The notes: a model not told the origin generated them from the letters alone. A DNA stretch of 64,000 bases from Marivirga arenosa (GCF_030503875.2 NZ_CP129968.2:1762001-1826000); one strand, 5' to 3'. Shown: positions 8,319 to 18,601, numbered from the stretch's first letter. Translations and numbers: made by a program.

Positions 8319-11300
8319 CTAATTTTTCAATAATTTATAATTGCTTGAAATTAGGCCCTTTTTCGTTTTAGACCATATCAATAGTTGATAATAACCTACC
8401 GGTAGGTCAGCTATATTCAATTCTAATTGATTAGCCTCTTCAACTGTTTCTTTCTTTACTATCTGTCCTTTTGTATTTACGAATTGAATAGTAGTTGCTC
8501 CCACTGCCTCATCAAAATTAATATATATTAAATTTGAAGCTGGATTGGGATGAATGTTGATATTAAAGAGTTGAGCTGAAAATTGAACCTTAACAACATC
8601 AGAAAACTCAAATTGCCCATCAAAATCTAATTGTTTTAAGCGATAATAACTAACATTGCCATGATTTGAATAATCCATAAACTCATACTCAATAATACTA
8701 GAGGAGTTACCGTTTCCTTGAACGATTCCTAGAGTTTCGAACTCTTTCCCATCATTAGATTTTTGAATTTCAAAATGTGAGTTATTTTTTTCAGAGGCAG
8801 TTGACCATTCAAGTTTTACTCCGTTTTGTTCTTGAACTGCCTCAAAGGAAATTAATTCTACTGGTAAAGGACCTTGGGTTGATGAGCCAATTGCAAAGTC
8901 ACTAAATCCAGTAAGGTTTGAACGGCTAACTGTTATAGGATCTGTAAAACTTCCACCTTCATTTTCGGAAGAATAATCTCCCAATATCTCCCAATCTGCA
9001 GTAGCATCTTCACGTTTTAAAAGAATATGATTTCCAATCTCATTACCATTAGCATGGCCTTGAGAAGTAACAGAAATATTATATACGTAAGTACCGGTCG
9101 TATTAGTAGGAGTTAAAGTCCAGAAGCCATAGTCCAATAGTTGTTCAACCTGATTTCCATCTACAGATAAATTTAAATCACTTATATCTGTAAATGATGG
9201 ATCAGAAGAGCTTTCATTAAAAAATACGTCTAGGCTAGTACTTGAAGACATGGAGTTAAAGAAAATGTTTACTGCTTGTTTAAAATCCATTGAACCCACA
9301 GGTAGAGTGTAGTTTATTCCTGCAGTAACTGCTCTTCGTAATGTTCCGGCAATAAATGAATTTGCAGATGTGCTTAAGCCTTCTTGAGCATTATTAGAAA
9401 CATTAATAAGCCCATTAGTGCTTATCAACTTACCTTCTATAAGCTCCAATTGATTATTGATAATTATGGTATTTTCAATTTCAAACTGACCATTTGTTAC
9501 ATTTATAATCAAGTTAGATAATTGGTTTTGTGTGATGCTATAAATGATCTTACCTGCATCATTTGCTGAGTTAATTCTTAAAATAGCGTTAGGTAAAGAT
9601 GCTAAACGACCGTTTTGAATTTGACTATAGCCATTTAATTCTAATGTATTGTTACCTATGTTAAAAGTACCTGTTGATAAGCTTAAAGTATCAGCAATCT
9701 GAAGATTTCCATTTAATGTTAAGCCACTACCATTATTCAGTTGTAGTTTTCTTAAGTTATTAATAGAAGCGGGAACTGTAATACCCGCAGTAGTTCCTTC
9801 AATATTTAAGGTAGAAGTAGCATCCATAATCAAGCTATTAGCATTTCCAGCAATAGGATTTCGTATAGTGAGGCTATTATTCCCTACATTTAGTTGCCCT
9901 GCTTGAAGATTTAAAGGTCTTTGCGTAGAAAGGTCATTTTCTAAATTAACGCCACTTCCATTATTAATAATTAATCCACTGATCCTTCCCATAATCCATT
10001 GAGTGCTTAAACCTACCATTGTAACACTGCCATTGCCAGTATATTCAGTACCTAAATTAGTTAAGTTTCCATAAACGTCTAGATTCCTTCCTGCATTTAC
10101 GGTGATTTTGGCATTATCATTTATAATTAAATTATTCACTTCAGCAGCATTATTGATTACTGGGAAATTACCTCCTAAAGGGTTGGCAGGTATTACTGCT
10201 GAAATTACATCAGATGGAACTCCTGCTGACCAGTTGTTGACTGCATCCCAAACCGTGGTATTTCCTAACCAAACATTACCTACAAATAATTCGAAACTTT
10301 CCGTAGTGCTACATGTGCCATCATCAACTGTTACACTGATCGTCACTAATCCGAACTGATCATTTTCTGGGGTGATTTGTAAAAATCTATTGGAGCCACC
10401 ACCTATCACATTGATATTTGCATCTTGTACTAAGCTTTGATTTGAACTGCTGGCTACCACATTTACGTTATTAGCACCAACATTGGCGTCATCTACTGTG
10501 AAATTAATATTTGGAGAGGGAGTATTGATATCTAGAATGACATCATCAATTTCGCTAATAATAGGAGCATCATTATCCAAAACTTCAATATCAACACTTC
10601 CAGCGTTGTTACTAAAGTCAGAATCATTTTGATTGTAAGATCGCACACTGGCATATGCTGTGATAATGTTATTGTTTTCTCCTGCATTTACAGTTCCAAG
10701 CATTTCTAAGGTTATCGTTTCACCATCACCTATGAAAGGAATTCTCCAGAAACCGCTTTCTTGATTGTAAGTACCTCTTTGTGCATCGAAACCAGTAGGG
10801 GTGAAGCCAGAAGGCAAGGCAGAAGTTACTACCACATTGGTAGCGTTATTTGGACCATTATTTGTGATTTCAACACTGTAGGTTACCAAACTATTGACGC
10901 AAGGTGTATTTGAATTAGAAGAGAAAGTAATTGATAAATCAGATACTTGAGAAGGAGTTTCCCCGAAAATCATCATTCGGTTCATACCTCTACCGTTTAT
11001 GTATAGACGTTCATTTAAATCGAAATTGATACCGTAAGGTGTATCCATATTCCTATCTGAAGGAGTTCCTGTGTTACCGTTTCCATCATTAAAGGAAACT
11101 CGCTCATTAAAATTTCTTTGACCTAAAACCACATCAGCATCCACTCCGTTTGTTGTTGGTATCTCATTGAAAATTAGAGCTCTGTTATTGCTAAAATCTG
11201 CTACAGCTATAACTCCTGAAGGAGATACTGTTACACCTGGAAATGAAAATCTATTAGCTCCTATGCCAGGGTTGCCAGAATTAAAATCATCCTGTCCAAT

Positions 11301-13463
11301 TACTACATCTGCAGAAGCCCCATTAGTTGTTGGGATAGAATTAAATACTAGCACTCTGTGATTTTCATCGTCAGCAATCAAAAGTTTTCCATCGGGTGAA
11401 ATAGAAGTACTCCAAGGAATTCGGAGTCTATCTGGTGCTGTGCCAGGATTATTATTAGTGAAATTGGTTTGGCCGATCACAACATCAGCATTTTCGTAAT
11501 TTGAAGTAGGAATTTTATTGAAAATTAAAACTCTACTGTTTCCTCTATCCGTAACAATCATTTTACCACTTGGGGTTACTTGAACATCTGAAGGAAAATT
11601 TAAGCCGTTTTGAGTAGCACGCGCATTACGAGAGTTGAAATTATTTTGTCCCACTACAACATCTGCTGGTGCATTATTAGAAGTGGGTATACTGTTCCAG
11701 ATTAATATTCTATTATTTCTAGAATCTGTGACAATTAGCTTGTTACCATCGGGACTAAAAGTAACTCCGTTCGGACTCCATAATCTATTATTTCTTGTCC
11801 CATTTCCTGTATTGGTGAAATTTGTTTGTCCTACTACCACATCAGCAGGTTCTCCATTTGAAGTAGGCACTGAATTCCATATTAAAACACGGTTAGTTGT
11901 TTGAGAACCTACTGCTAAAACACCTTTTACACTCACGGCTGAACTGTTGGAACCAGGAGCTACTATATCAGATGGCGTTGTTGATCCTGAAGTAAAGTCA
12001 GGTTGCCCTACCACAATTTTTGCTGCTTCAAAATTGTTAAAGATCTGGCGAAATACTTCTACCTCAAAAGTTTTAATAATCGGACATGTCCCGTCTGAAA
12101 GCTCAACCGTTACGGTAGTAATTCCAAACTGATTCAATGCAGGTTGTAATGTTAATTCCCTGTTTTCTCCGCTTCCTCCTACTGTTATATTAGCATTAGG
12201 TAAAAGGGTTTGATTAGAGGAACTTACTGAAATAATTAAATCATTAGCAGCAGTTTCAGCATCTGAAACAGTAAAATCAATAGGTGCAGAAACGCCATTA
12301 TAAGGAGCAGTTTGATTAGGAATAGTAGATAATTGCGGACTAGAATTAGAACCAACCGTCAAGTCGACTGAAGCATTGTTGTTAGATAGATTTGGATCAG
12401 AAGCTGTTGCGCTAAGAATTTCAGCAATTGCATTAATCGTACTGCCTTCCATACCAGCATCTACTGATACAATTATATCCAAAACAGCGGTTTCGTTAGC
12501 TCCTAAAATTGGAATACTGTAGATTCCTGTATTTTCATCATAAGTTCCATTTGAGGCACTAGCTGAAATGAAAGAAAGGCCTAAAGGAAGATTGAATTCT
12601 GCTTCAATGTTAGAGTTGTCGGATGCAGAAGAATTTACCACTTCTAAGGAATATATAAATTCCTGTTCTGCACACAATTCAGCTACGTTAGGAAAAAGGT
12701 TGATGCCTAAGTCAGATTCATTTCTGGAATAAGAGAAATTCAGATCAGTACTTGGAACACTATTAAACCATAAGTCTACAACGCTGTTATTATTAACAGC
12801 ATTTTCTGTGTTAGTTGTATTCCAATTTTCTCCTTGGAATAAATTCCAATTTAGTTGTCTGGAATTAAAATCAGTATTTGAATTACCTCTTAAACCTACC
12901 TGAACATCATATCCTAGTGAGAAGTAATCGCCAAATCCATTGTAGTCTATAGAATTATTTCCATAACTGAATTCGATTTTACCGGAACCTTCAAATAATT
13001 TTAATTGGAAGTTCAAGTTTCCGTTTCGATTGTTATGTCTGAAATTTCTCCATTGGATTATTCTAATTCTATTTGGAGAGGATCCTTGCAATTCTGTTCT
13101 TATAGATGAGCCATTTTTAGATCTTAAATCTCCACCTAAAGGACTTATTGCATTATTTAGATCAGCAATTGGAGAATTTGAACTAGTATTAGCGAGTGTT
13201 CCTAGTACAACATAACCATTAGCGCTTACACCAAACTTATTGAATGTATTATTACCATAACTAAAATTGAATCCGATGTTGATGTCATCAAAAAACTGAT
13301 CGTTTAAGTTGGTACTATTTGAAATCAGTTGTCCTCCAGTAATCTCCTGATAGGTTTCAATGCTAACCTCAAACTGATACTCTGTAATGTTTTGAGCTTG
13401 TATGGTTGAATGTTGAAAAAATGCAATTAATGATAATGCTAAAAATAGTAAGATTCCTCTCAT
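8319..13463 (-). CDS. Giant T9SS-secreted repeat protein (DUF11-like, NHL-like repeats, type A sorting domain)
   Basis: 1714 aa surface or secreted protein. Order: signal peptide (1-23, ending IQAQ); a beta-rich N-terminal region with NxFGVSANGYVVLGT (about 50-245); a DUF11-type repeat (about 250-375); a cadherin/Ig-like domain (375-470); six NHL/beta-propeller-like repeats each with DVVxGQ and LIxNxIPTSN (about 470-830); a second DUF11-type and Ig-like pair (860-1065); an adhesin-like region starting WLGNTTVWDAVNNWS (1065-1480); the LPVELISFEA domain common in T9SS cargo (about 1530-1625); and a C-terminal type A sorting domain (IHPNPASN ... GLISSNYKLLKN). Type A tails direct cargo across the outer membrane and are cleaved by PorU. 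It is probably an adhesin or matrix protein; no enzyme motif is visible. A promoter-like element lies at 13490-13516. Confidence 0.88.
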   Translation of the reverse strand: MRGILLFLALSLIAFFQHSTIQAQNITEYQFEVSIETYQEITGGQLISNSTNLNDQFFDDINIGFNFSYGNNTFNKFGVSANGYVVLGTLANTSSNSPIADLNNAISPLGGDLRSKNGSSIRTELQGSSPNRIRIIQWRNFRHNNRNGNLNFQLKLFEGSGKIEFSYGNNSIDYNGFGDYFSLGYDVQVGLRGNSNTDFNSRQLNWNLFQGENWNTTNTENAVNNNSVVDLWFNSVPSTDLNFSYSRNESDLGINLFPNVAELCAEQEFIYSLEVVNSSASDNSNIEAEFNLPLGLSFISASASNGTYDENTGIYSIPILGANETAVLDIIVSVDAGMEGSTINAIAEILSATASDPNLSNNNASVDLTVGSNSSPQLSTIPNQTAPYNGVSAPIDFTVSDAETAANDLIISVSSSNQTLLPNANITVGGSGENRELTLQPALNQFGITTVTVELSDGTCPIIKTFEVEVFRQIFNNFEAAKIVVGQPDFTSGSTTPSDIVAPGSNSSAVSVKGVLAVGSQTTNRVLIWNSVPTSNGEPADVVVGQTNFTNTGNGTRNNRLWSPNGVTFSPDGNKLIVTDSRNNRILIWNSIPTSNNAPADVVVGQNNFNSRNARATQNGLNFPSDVQVTPSGKMIVTDRGNSRVLIFNKIPTSNYENADVVIGQTNFTNNNPGTAPDRLRIPWSTSISPDGKLLIADDENHRVLVFNSIPTTNGASADVVIGQDDFNSGNPGIGANRFSFPGVTVSPSGVIAVADFSNNRALIFNEIPTTNGVDADVVLGQRNFNERVSFNDGNGNTGTPSDRNMDTPYGINFDLNERLYINGRGMNRMMIFGETPSQVSDLSITFSSNSNTPCVNSLVTYSVEITNNGPNNATNVVVTSALPSGFTPTGFDAQRGTYNQESGFWRIPFIGDGETITLEMLGTVNAGENNNIITAYASVRSYNQNDSDFSNNAGSVDIEVLDNDAPIISEIDDVILDINTPSPNINFTVDDANVGANNVNVVASSSNQSLVQDANINVIGGGSNRFLQITPENDQFGLVTISVTVDDGTCSTTESFELFVGNVWLGNTTVWDAVNNWSAGVPSDVISAVIPANPLGGNFPVINNAAEVNNLIINDNAKITVNAGRNLDVYGNLTNLGTEYTGNGSVTMVGLSTQWIMGRISGLIINNGSGVNLENDLSTQRPLNLQAGQLNVGNNSLTIRNPIAGNANSLIMDATSTLNIEGTTAGITVPASINNLRKLQLNNGSGLTLNGNLQIADTLSLSTGTFNIGNNTLELNGYSQIQNGRLASLPNAILRINSANDAGKIIYSITQNQLSNLIINVTNGQFEIENTIIINNQLELIEGKLISTNGLINVSNNAQEGLSTSANSFIAGTLRRAVTAGINYTLPVGSMDFKQAVNIFFNSMSSSTSLDVFFNESSSDPSFTDISDLNLSVDGNQVEQLLDYGFWTLTPTNTTGTYVYNISVTSQGHANGNEIGNHILLKREDATADWEILGDYSSENEGGSFTDPITVSRSNLTGFSDFAIGSSTQGPLPVELISFEAVQEQNGVKLEWSTASEKNNSHFEIQKSNDGKEFETLGIVQGNGNSSSIIEYEFMDYSNHGNVSYYRLKQLDFDGQFEFSDVVKVQFSAQLFNINIHPNPASNLIYINFDEAVGATTIQFVNTKGQIVKKETVEEANQLELNIADLPVGYYQLLIWSKTKKGLISSNYKLLKN
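11100..12050 (-). repeat. Six in-frame NHL-like tandem repeats (about 60 aa, about 178 bp each)
   Basis: Inside the T9SS gene a unit of about 60 residues recurs six times: DVVxGQ-x-F, about 20 variable residues, PxxVxxSPxG, IVTDxxNNR and LIFNxIPTSN. At DNA level the shared words are visible as repeated TGGTAT/ACATCTGC blocks on the plus strand. Six such units would close a six-bladed beta-propeller. Boundaries are approximate. Confidence 0.8.
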
Positions 13464-13489
13464 ACTTAATTTAATTTTTTAACTAAATA

Positions 13490-13516
13490 CAAAATTAGTA
13501 ACACTGATTCATTCAA
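13490..13516 (-). promoter_or_regulatory. Putative promoter of the T9SS protein gene
   Basis: On the minus strand TAATTTTG (13497-13490) fits TAnnTTTG, with TTG (13516-13514) 16 bp upstream, slightly shorter than the usual 17-23 bp. It lies 27 bp ahead of the ATG. Confidence 0.4.
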
Positions 13517-13654
13517 GGGCATTACAATTGACTTAATTTCTAAATAGTTCGATGAGTTTCAGTTTATTATCGGTGAGTAAGAGATGTTGAAATAATTCAA
13601 TAAGAATACTTGATATATTACAATTATTGAATTAATAACCTGATGAGTAGAAAC

Positions 13655-13691
13655 AAAAAAAACCTGTCTCAATCAAATTGAAACAGGTTTT
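13655..13691 (-). terminator. Intrinsic terminator of alanine dehydrogenase
   Basis: On the minus strand AAAACCTGTTTCAAT (13691-13677) pairs with ATTGAGACAGGTTTT (13673-13659) over 15 bp (one G-U) around a 3-nt loop and runs straight into a U tract. This is the cleanest rho-independent terminator in the window. Confidence 0.8.
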
Positions 13692-13714
13692 GTAATTTTA
13701 TATGATTTGAGTTT

Positions 13715-14848
13715 TTATATTTTATCCCAAACGTTTCCTAAATATTTTTCAAAAGGAACATGATCATAACCGTATGCATCTGCAACAGCATCATAAACCA
13801 CATCACCTTTGATGATATTTAAACCTAATGCTAATTCTCTATTGTCCTGACAAGCTTTTACCCATCCTTTTTCAGCTAATTCAATTGCATATGGTAAAGT
13901 GGCATTCGTTAATGCTAAAGTTGAAGTATAAGGAACTGCACCTGGCATATTCGCTACACAATAGTGAACTACATCATCAATGATGTAAGTTGGGTCTTGG
14001 TGAGTAGTAGGTTTACATGTTTCGATACAACCTCCTTGATCAACTGCAACATCTACTAAAACTGTACCTGGACGCATTTCTTTCAACATATCACGAGTAA
14101 CCAAATGAGGTGCTTTTCCACCAGGAATTAAAACTGCACCTACGATTAAGTCCACTCTATGTAACATTTCACGAATGTTATATTCACTAGACATGAAAGT
14201 GTTAACGTTTGCTGGCATTACATCATCTAAATAACGTAATCTCTGAAGATTCACATCCATAATAGTTACGTCAGCTCCCATACCAGCAGCCATTTTTGCA
14301 GCGTTTGTACCTACAACTCCACCCCCTAATATCATTACCTTTGCAGGTCTAACACCTGGAACTCCACCTAATAAAATTCCTCTTCCTTGTAAAGGTTTTT
14401 CTAAGTATTTAGCACCTTCTTGTATTGCCATTCTTCCAGCTACCTCTGACATTGGTACCAAAAGAGGTAAGCTTTTGTCTGGTCTTTCAACTGTTTCGTA
14501 TGCCAAACAAATTGATTTACTCTTGATCATTGCTTTAGTCAAATCCTCGTAGGCAGCAAAGTGGAAGTAAGTGAATACTAATTGATCTTCTTTAATCAAT
14601 TCATATTCTTCTTCAATAGGCTCTTTTACCTTCATTATCATATCAGCCTTAGCATAAGTACTCTGAATGTCTGGTAAAATTTGAGCACCTGATGCTACAT
14701 AATCATCATCAAGAAAACCACTTCCTTCTCCAGCGGTAGTTTGAATGTATACTTCATGGCCTCTTTTCACTAACTCTTGCGTTCCAGCAGGTGTCAACGC
14801 GACACGATTCTCGTTGTTTTTGATTTCTTTTGGTACCCCAATGATCAT
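13715..14848 (-). CDS. ald: Alanine dehydrogenase
   Basis: 377 aa NAD-dependent enzyme interconverting L-alanine with pyruvate and ammonia. The N-terminal catalytic domain begins MIIGVPKEIKNNENRVALTP and contains the active-site His in VFTYFHFAA (near residue 96). The Rossmann domain carries VMILGGGVVGTNAAKMA near residue 170. Length and start agree with the family. Monocistronic, with a -7-like promoter box at 14881-14888 and a strong terminator at 13655-13691. It supplies or removes pyruvate and sits back-to-back with the E1 dehydrogenase gene. Confidence 0.96.
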   Translation of the reverse strand: MIIGVPKEIKNNENRVALTPAGTQELVKRGHEVYIQTTAGEGSGFLDDDYVASGAQILPDIQSTYAKADMIMKVKEPIEEEYELIKEDQLVFTYFHFAAYEDLTKAMIKSKSICLAYETVERPDKSLPLLVPMSEVAGRMAIQEGAKYLEKPLQGRGILLGGVPGVRPAKVMILGGGVVGTNAAKMAAGMGADVTIMDVNLQRLRYLDDVMPANVNTFMSSEYNIREMLHRVDLIVGAVLIPGGKAPHLVTRDMLKEMRPGTVLVDVAVDQGGCIETCKPTTHQDPTYIIDDVVHYCVANMPGAVPYTSTLALTNATLPYAIELAEKGWVKACQDNRELALGLNIIKGDVVYDAVADAYGYDHVPFEKYLGNVWDKI

Positions 14849-14880
14849 ATCACAATATTTTTAATGATTTTTATTGTGGG

Positions 14881-14888
14881 CAAATATA
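14881..14888 (-). promoter_or_regulatory. Putative -7 element of ald
   Basis: CAAATATA on the plus strand reads TATATTTG on the minus strand, an exact TAnnTTTG, 33 bp ahead of the ald ATG. No convincing -33 TTG is visible. The rest of the 330-bp intergenic stretch 14849-15178 is AT-rich, with only the opposite promoter (15096-15126) otherwise recognisable. Confidence 0.4.
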
Positions 14889-15095
14889 AAGCAAACTATA
14901 GAATTTCCATTCGATCCTATTACTTTTTTAATCCACTTTATTTTAGAATTTTAAAATCAAATTAATATTTTATTTTGAATACCTTTCCATGGGTATTGTT
15001 TGGTGGAATAATATTTTGGCAGAATGATAAAAGTCATTAATATAATCTGACTTACTTAATCCAAACAGTTGTTAGGCAATTCTCGTTAATACCAA

Positions 15096-15126
15096 TTTGA
15101 AAGCCTCATCATTTTGGTTATTTTTG
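15096..15126 (+). promoter_or_regulatory. Promoter of the E1 dehydrogenase gene
   Basis: TTTG (15096-15099), 19 bp, then TATTTTTG (15119-15126): an exact match to the Bacteroidota -33/-7 pattern with ideal spacing. Transcription would begin near 15132, about 47 nt before the ATG. Confidence 0.65.
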
Positions 15127-15178
15127 TTGAGCTTACTGAAAAAGTGAGCCTATAATATTTCAATAAAACGATAAGCTG

Positions 15179-17593
15179 ATGACAACCACCAAAAGCAAAA
15201 AGAAGAATAAATTTAGTATTTCGAAAGAAGAAATTTTGAATGATTTCCGATTAGGATGGGAGAGTAGACATGCCAGTTTAATGGGCCGTAAAGAGGTCTT
15301 CATGGGAAAGGCTAAATTCGGAATCTTCGGTGATGGTAAAGAGCTAGCGCAATTAGCCATGGCGAAAGCCTTTAAAAATGGTGATTTTCGCTCTGGTTAT
15401 TATAGAGACCAAACCTTTATGTTTGCTACTGGGGAGTTGAGCATTCAGGCTTATTTTGCTCAGCTTTATGCTCACACAGATGTAAATGCTGACCCAGCTT
15501 CAGCCGGTAGATTAATGAATGGTCATTTCGCTACCAGAATGTTAGATGAAGCAGGTAAATACACTAATCTTACGGATAGTAAAAATAGCTCTTCTGATGT
15601 TTCACCTACAGCTGCTCAAATGCCTAGATTAGTCGGCTTGGCATTTGCTTCTAAATTATTCAGAGAAAATAAAGATTTATACAAAAAGGAATTCGAAAAA
15701 TATTCAATTGAGGGTAATGAAGTAGCTTTTGGTACCATTGGTAATGCTTCTACTTCTGAAGGAATGTTTTATGAATCGATAAATGCTGCTGGTGTTTTAC
15801 AAATTCCGATGTTAATTTCAGTTTGGGATGATCATTATGGTATAAGTGTGCCACAGGAATTCCACACTACAAAAGGAAGCATTTCTGAAGTTTTATCGGG
15901 TTTCCAAAGATCAAAGGATAAAAAGGGCTATGAAATATTAACCGTTAAAGGTTGGGATTACGAAGCCTTAGTTGAAACTTATCAAAAGGCATCCAAGATT
16001 TCTAGAGAAGAGCACGTGCCTTCAATGGTTCATGTTTTGGAACTAACTCAGCCTCAAGGTCACTCTACTTCAGGTTCTCATGAGCGCTATAAATCAAAAG
16101 AAAGATTAGAGTGGGAAGCTGAATATGATTGCTTAAATCAATTCAGAAAGTATATCATTAAAGAGAAATTAGCCACTGCTGAGGAGCTTGATCAAATTGA
16201 AAATGAAGCGAAGCAAACTGCAAAGGATGCAAAAGATGCGGCTTGGAAAGCTTTCATTGGTGAAATTAAAGATCAACAAAAAGAAGCATTAGGCCTACTA
16301 AATGAATTAGCGGAAGAATCAGCTGAAAATAAGATTTCTGAGATTGCGGATGAGCTTAAGTCGGCTATGAACCCGTTGAGGTTAGATAATATTAAAGCTG
16401 TTAAAAAATCTTTAAGATTAGTTATTAATCATGAAGGTGAAGCGAAAAACAAATTGCTTAATTGGCTTAATGCCGTAATGGAGGAGGGTCATGACAGATA
16501 CAGTTCACATTTATATAGTGAATCTGACGAGTCTGCTTTAAAAGTTGAAGTAATTGATGCTGAGTATTCCGATGACCCTAAAAAGGTCGATGGTAGAGAA
16601 GTATTGCAAGCTTGTTTCGATGCTGCATTAGCTCGTGATCCTAGAGTATTTGCTTTTGGAGAAGATGTAGGGAAAATTGGAGATGTAAACCAAGCTTTTG
16701 CTGGCTTGCAAGAAAAGCATGGTGAGCTAAGAGTTATGGATACAGGTATTAGAGAATGTACAATTCTGGGGCAAGGAATAGGTGCTGCTTTAAGAGGATT
16801 AAGACCTATAGCTGAAATTCAGTATCTAGACTATTTATTATATGCAATTCAGATCATGTCTGATGATTTGGCTTCTCTTCAATACAGAACAAAAGGAGGA
16901 CAAAAAGCTCCATTAATCATAAGAACGAGAGGTCATAGACTAGAAGGTGTTTGGCATTCAGGCTCTCCTATGGGCATGATCTTAAATTCTATTAGAGGAA
17001 TTTATGTTTTAGTTCCTCGTAATATGACTCAAGCTGCTGGTTTCTATAATACCATGCTTCAATCTGATGATCCTGCTTTAATCATAGAATGTCTAAACGG
17101 ATACAGGTTAAAAGAAGAATTACCTGAAAACGTTGGAGAATTCACTGTACCTCTTGGTCAGCCGGAAACGATCAGAGAAGGTGAAGATGTTACGATCGTT
17201 ACTTATGGTTCAATGTGCAGAGTAGTAATGGATGCTGCTGAACAATTAGCAGAACAAGGTATATCGTGTGAAGTGATTGATGTTCAAAGCTTATTGCCAT
17301 TTGATATTGATCATAAAATTGTAGAATCAGTAAAGAAAACCAATAGAGTAATTTTTGCTGATGAGGATGTGCCAGGTGGTGCAACTGGATTCATGATGCA
17401 GAAAGTACTTGAAGAGCAAAAAGCTTATAAATATCTAGATGCTCAACCAATGACTATAACTGCTGAAGAACATAGACCAGCTTATGCTTCAGATGGTGAT
17501 TATTTCAGTAAGCCTCAAGTTGAAACTGTATTTGATAGGGTTTATGAAATGATGAATGAATTTGATCCGGAACAATATCCAGCTTTGTATTAA
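15179..17593 (+). CDS. 2-oxoacid dehydrogenase E1, fused alpha and beta subunits
   Basis: 804 aa thiamine-diphosphate enzyme carrying both E1 halves in one chain, a common arrangement in Bacteroidota annotated as alpha-ketoacid (branched-chain 2-oxoisovalerate or pyruvate) dehydrogenase. Alpha part, about 1-460: the ThDP region AFGTIGNASTSEGMFYES and HYGISVPQEF; a coiled lysine/glutamate-rich linker around 315-400. Beta part, about 470-804: REVLQACFDAALARDP, FGEDVG, RECTILGQGIGAALRGLRP and the C-terminal transketolase_C domain ending EQYPALY. The substrate cannot be decided from the sequence. The E2 and E3 genes are not in this window. Own promoter at 15096-15126 and a shared terminator at 17601-17629. 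Confidence 0.93.
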   Translation: MTTTKSKKKNKFSISKEEILNDFRLGWESRHASLMGRKEVFMGKAKFGIFGDGKELAQLAMAKAFKNGDFRSGYYRDQTFMFATGELSIQAYFAQLYAHTDVNADPASAGRLMNGHFATRMLDEAGKYTNLTDSKNSSSDVSPTAAQMPRLVGLAFASKLFRENKDLYKKEFEKYSIEGNEVAFGTIGNASTSEGMFYESINAAGVLQIPMLISVWDDHYGISVPQEFHTTKGSISEVLSGFQRSKDKKGYEILTVKGWDYEALVETYQKASKISREEHVPSMVHVLELTQPQGHSTSGSHERYKSKERLEWEAEYDCLNQFRKYIIKEKLATAEELDQIENEAKQTAKDAKDAAWKAFIGEIKDQQKEALGLLNELAEESAENKISEIADELKSAMNPLRLDNIKAVKKSLRLVINHEGEAKNKLLNWLNAVMEEGHDRYSSHLYSESDESALKVEVIDAEYSDDPKKVDGREVLQACFDAALARDPRVFAFGEDVGKIGDVNQAFAGLQEKHGELRVMDTGIRECTILGQGIGAALRGLRPIAEIQYLDYLLYAIQIMSDDLASLQYRTKGGQKAPLIIRTRGHRLEGVWHSGSPMGMILNSIRGIYVLVPRNMTQAAGFYNTMLQSDDPALIIECLNGYRLKEELPENVGEFTVPLGQPETIREGEDVTIVTYGSMCRVVMDAAEQLAEQGISCEVIDVQSLLPFDIDHKIVESVKKTNRVIFADEDVPGGATGFMMQKVLEEQKAYKYLDAQPMTITAEEHRPAYASDGDYFSKPQVETVFDRVYEMMNEFDPEQYPALY

Positions 17594-17600
17594 TATGTGA

Positions 17601-17629
17601 AAAGGCTTACCGATAGGTAAGCCTTTTTT
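17601..17629. terminator. Bidirectional intrinsic terminator
   Basis: AAAGGCTTACC (17601-17611), GATA tetraloop, GGTAAGCCTTT (17616-17626) followed by T residues. It lies between the convergent E1 and metF genes, almost touching the metF stop codon. Confidence 0.8.
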
Positions 17630-17630
17630 A

Positions 17631-18584
17631 TTAAAACACCTCCTTTGCAATTCTATAGATAGGATCTGATTTTCCCATAGAATAATAATGCAAGCAAGGC
17701 GCACCAAATTCAATCAATTCTTTAGATTGCTGTATGCACCATTTAATACCCACTTCTTTTGCTTCAGCATTATCTTTACAGTTTTCTAGTTGATCTACCA
17801 ACTCATCTGGTAAGTCCAAATAAAAGGATCTAGGTAAAGCAGACATTTGCTTCAGGGAAGTGATGGGTTTCAAACCTGGAATTATAGGTACATTTATTCC
17901 TTCAGCCTTACATAATTTTACAAAATCAAAATATTTCTGATTATCAAAGAACATTTGAGTCACCACATATTCAGCTCCTCCTTCTACCTTTTGTTTCAGT
18001 ATTTTCAAATCAGACTTCATGCTAGGCGCTTCAAAATGTTTTTCCGGATAGCCTGCAACGCCTATGCAGAAATCTGTAGGAGTTGCCGATTGTAATTCTT
18101 CATCTATGTATTTACCATGGTTCATGTCCACGACCTGTCCCATTAATTCAATTGCATAAGCATGACCATTCGGATCAGGAATAAATTTATTCTCTGACTT
18201 AATAGGGTCACCTCTTAATACCAGCAAAGAATCAATTCCAAGGAAATCTAAATCAATTAAGGCATTTTCTGTTTCTTCCTTACTGAAACCACCACAAATG
18301 ATATGAGGGACAGTATCTACATCAAAACGGTTTTTGATAGCAGCACAAATACCTACAGTACCAGGTCTTTTCCGGGTAGTCCTTTTTTCAAGTAATCCAT
18401 TTCCTTTATCTCGATAAACGTATTCTTCCCTGTGATAGGTAACATCAATAAATGGAGGTTTGAACTCCATCAGTGGTTCTATATTCTCAAATAATGACTT
18501 GATATTTTGTCCTTTTAGTGGAGGTAATATTTCAAATGAGAATACGGTTTCTTTTGCGTTATTTATATGTTCGGTTACTTTCAT
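17631..18584 (-). CDS. metF: 5,10-methylenetetrahydrofolate reductase
   Basis: 317 aa FAD-dependent TIM-barrel enzyme reducing methylene-THF to methyl-THF, the methyl donor for MetH. Family motifs: FSFEILPPLKG near residue 16 with the catalytic Glu, the FAD/folate region LVLRGDP near 120, and GGAEYVVTQMFFDN near 180. Typical length. It lies 74 bp downstream of metH in the same direction, so the SAM riboswitch ahead of metH may also set its level. The gap contains a nested hairpin (18602-18650). Confidence 0.95.
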   Translation of the reverse strand: MKVTEHINNAKETVFSFEILPPLKGQNIKSLFENIEPLMEFKPPFIDVTYHREEYVYRDKGNGLLEKRTTRKRPGTVGICAAIKNRFDVDTVPHIICGGFSKEETENALIDLDFLGIDSLLVLRGDPIKSENKFIPDPNGHAYAIELMGQVVDMNHGKYIDEELQSATPTDFCIGVAGYPEKHFEAPSMKSDLKILKQKVEGGAEYVVTQMFFDNQKYFDFVKLCKAEGINVPIIPGLKPITSLKQMSALPRSFYLDLPDELVDQLENCKDNAEAKEVGIKWCIQQSKELIEFGAPCLHYYSMGKSDPIYRIAKEVF

Positions 18585-18601
18585 AATGAGATTTTAGATA
18601 A

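Noticed and set aside
10102..12132. Several plus-strand open frames inside the giant T9SS gene
   Set aside because: They mirror the minus-strand repeats (runs of Thr/Ser/Val codons opposite Asn/Gly/Val codons) and lack any protein-like motif.
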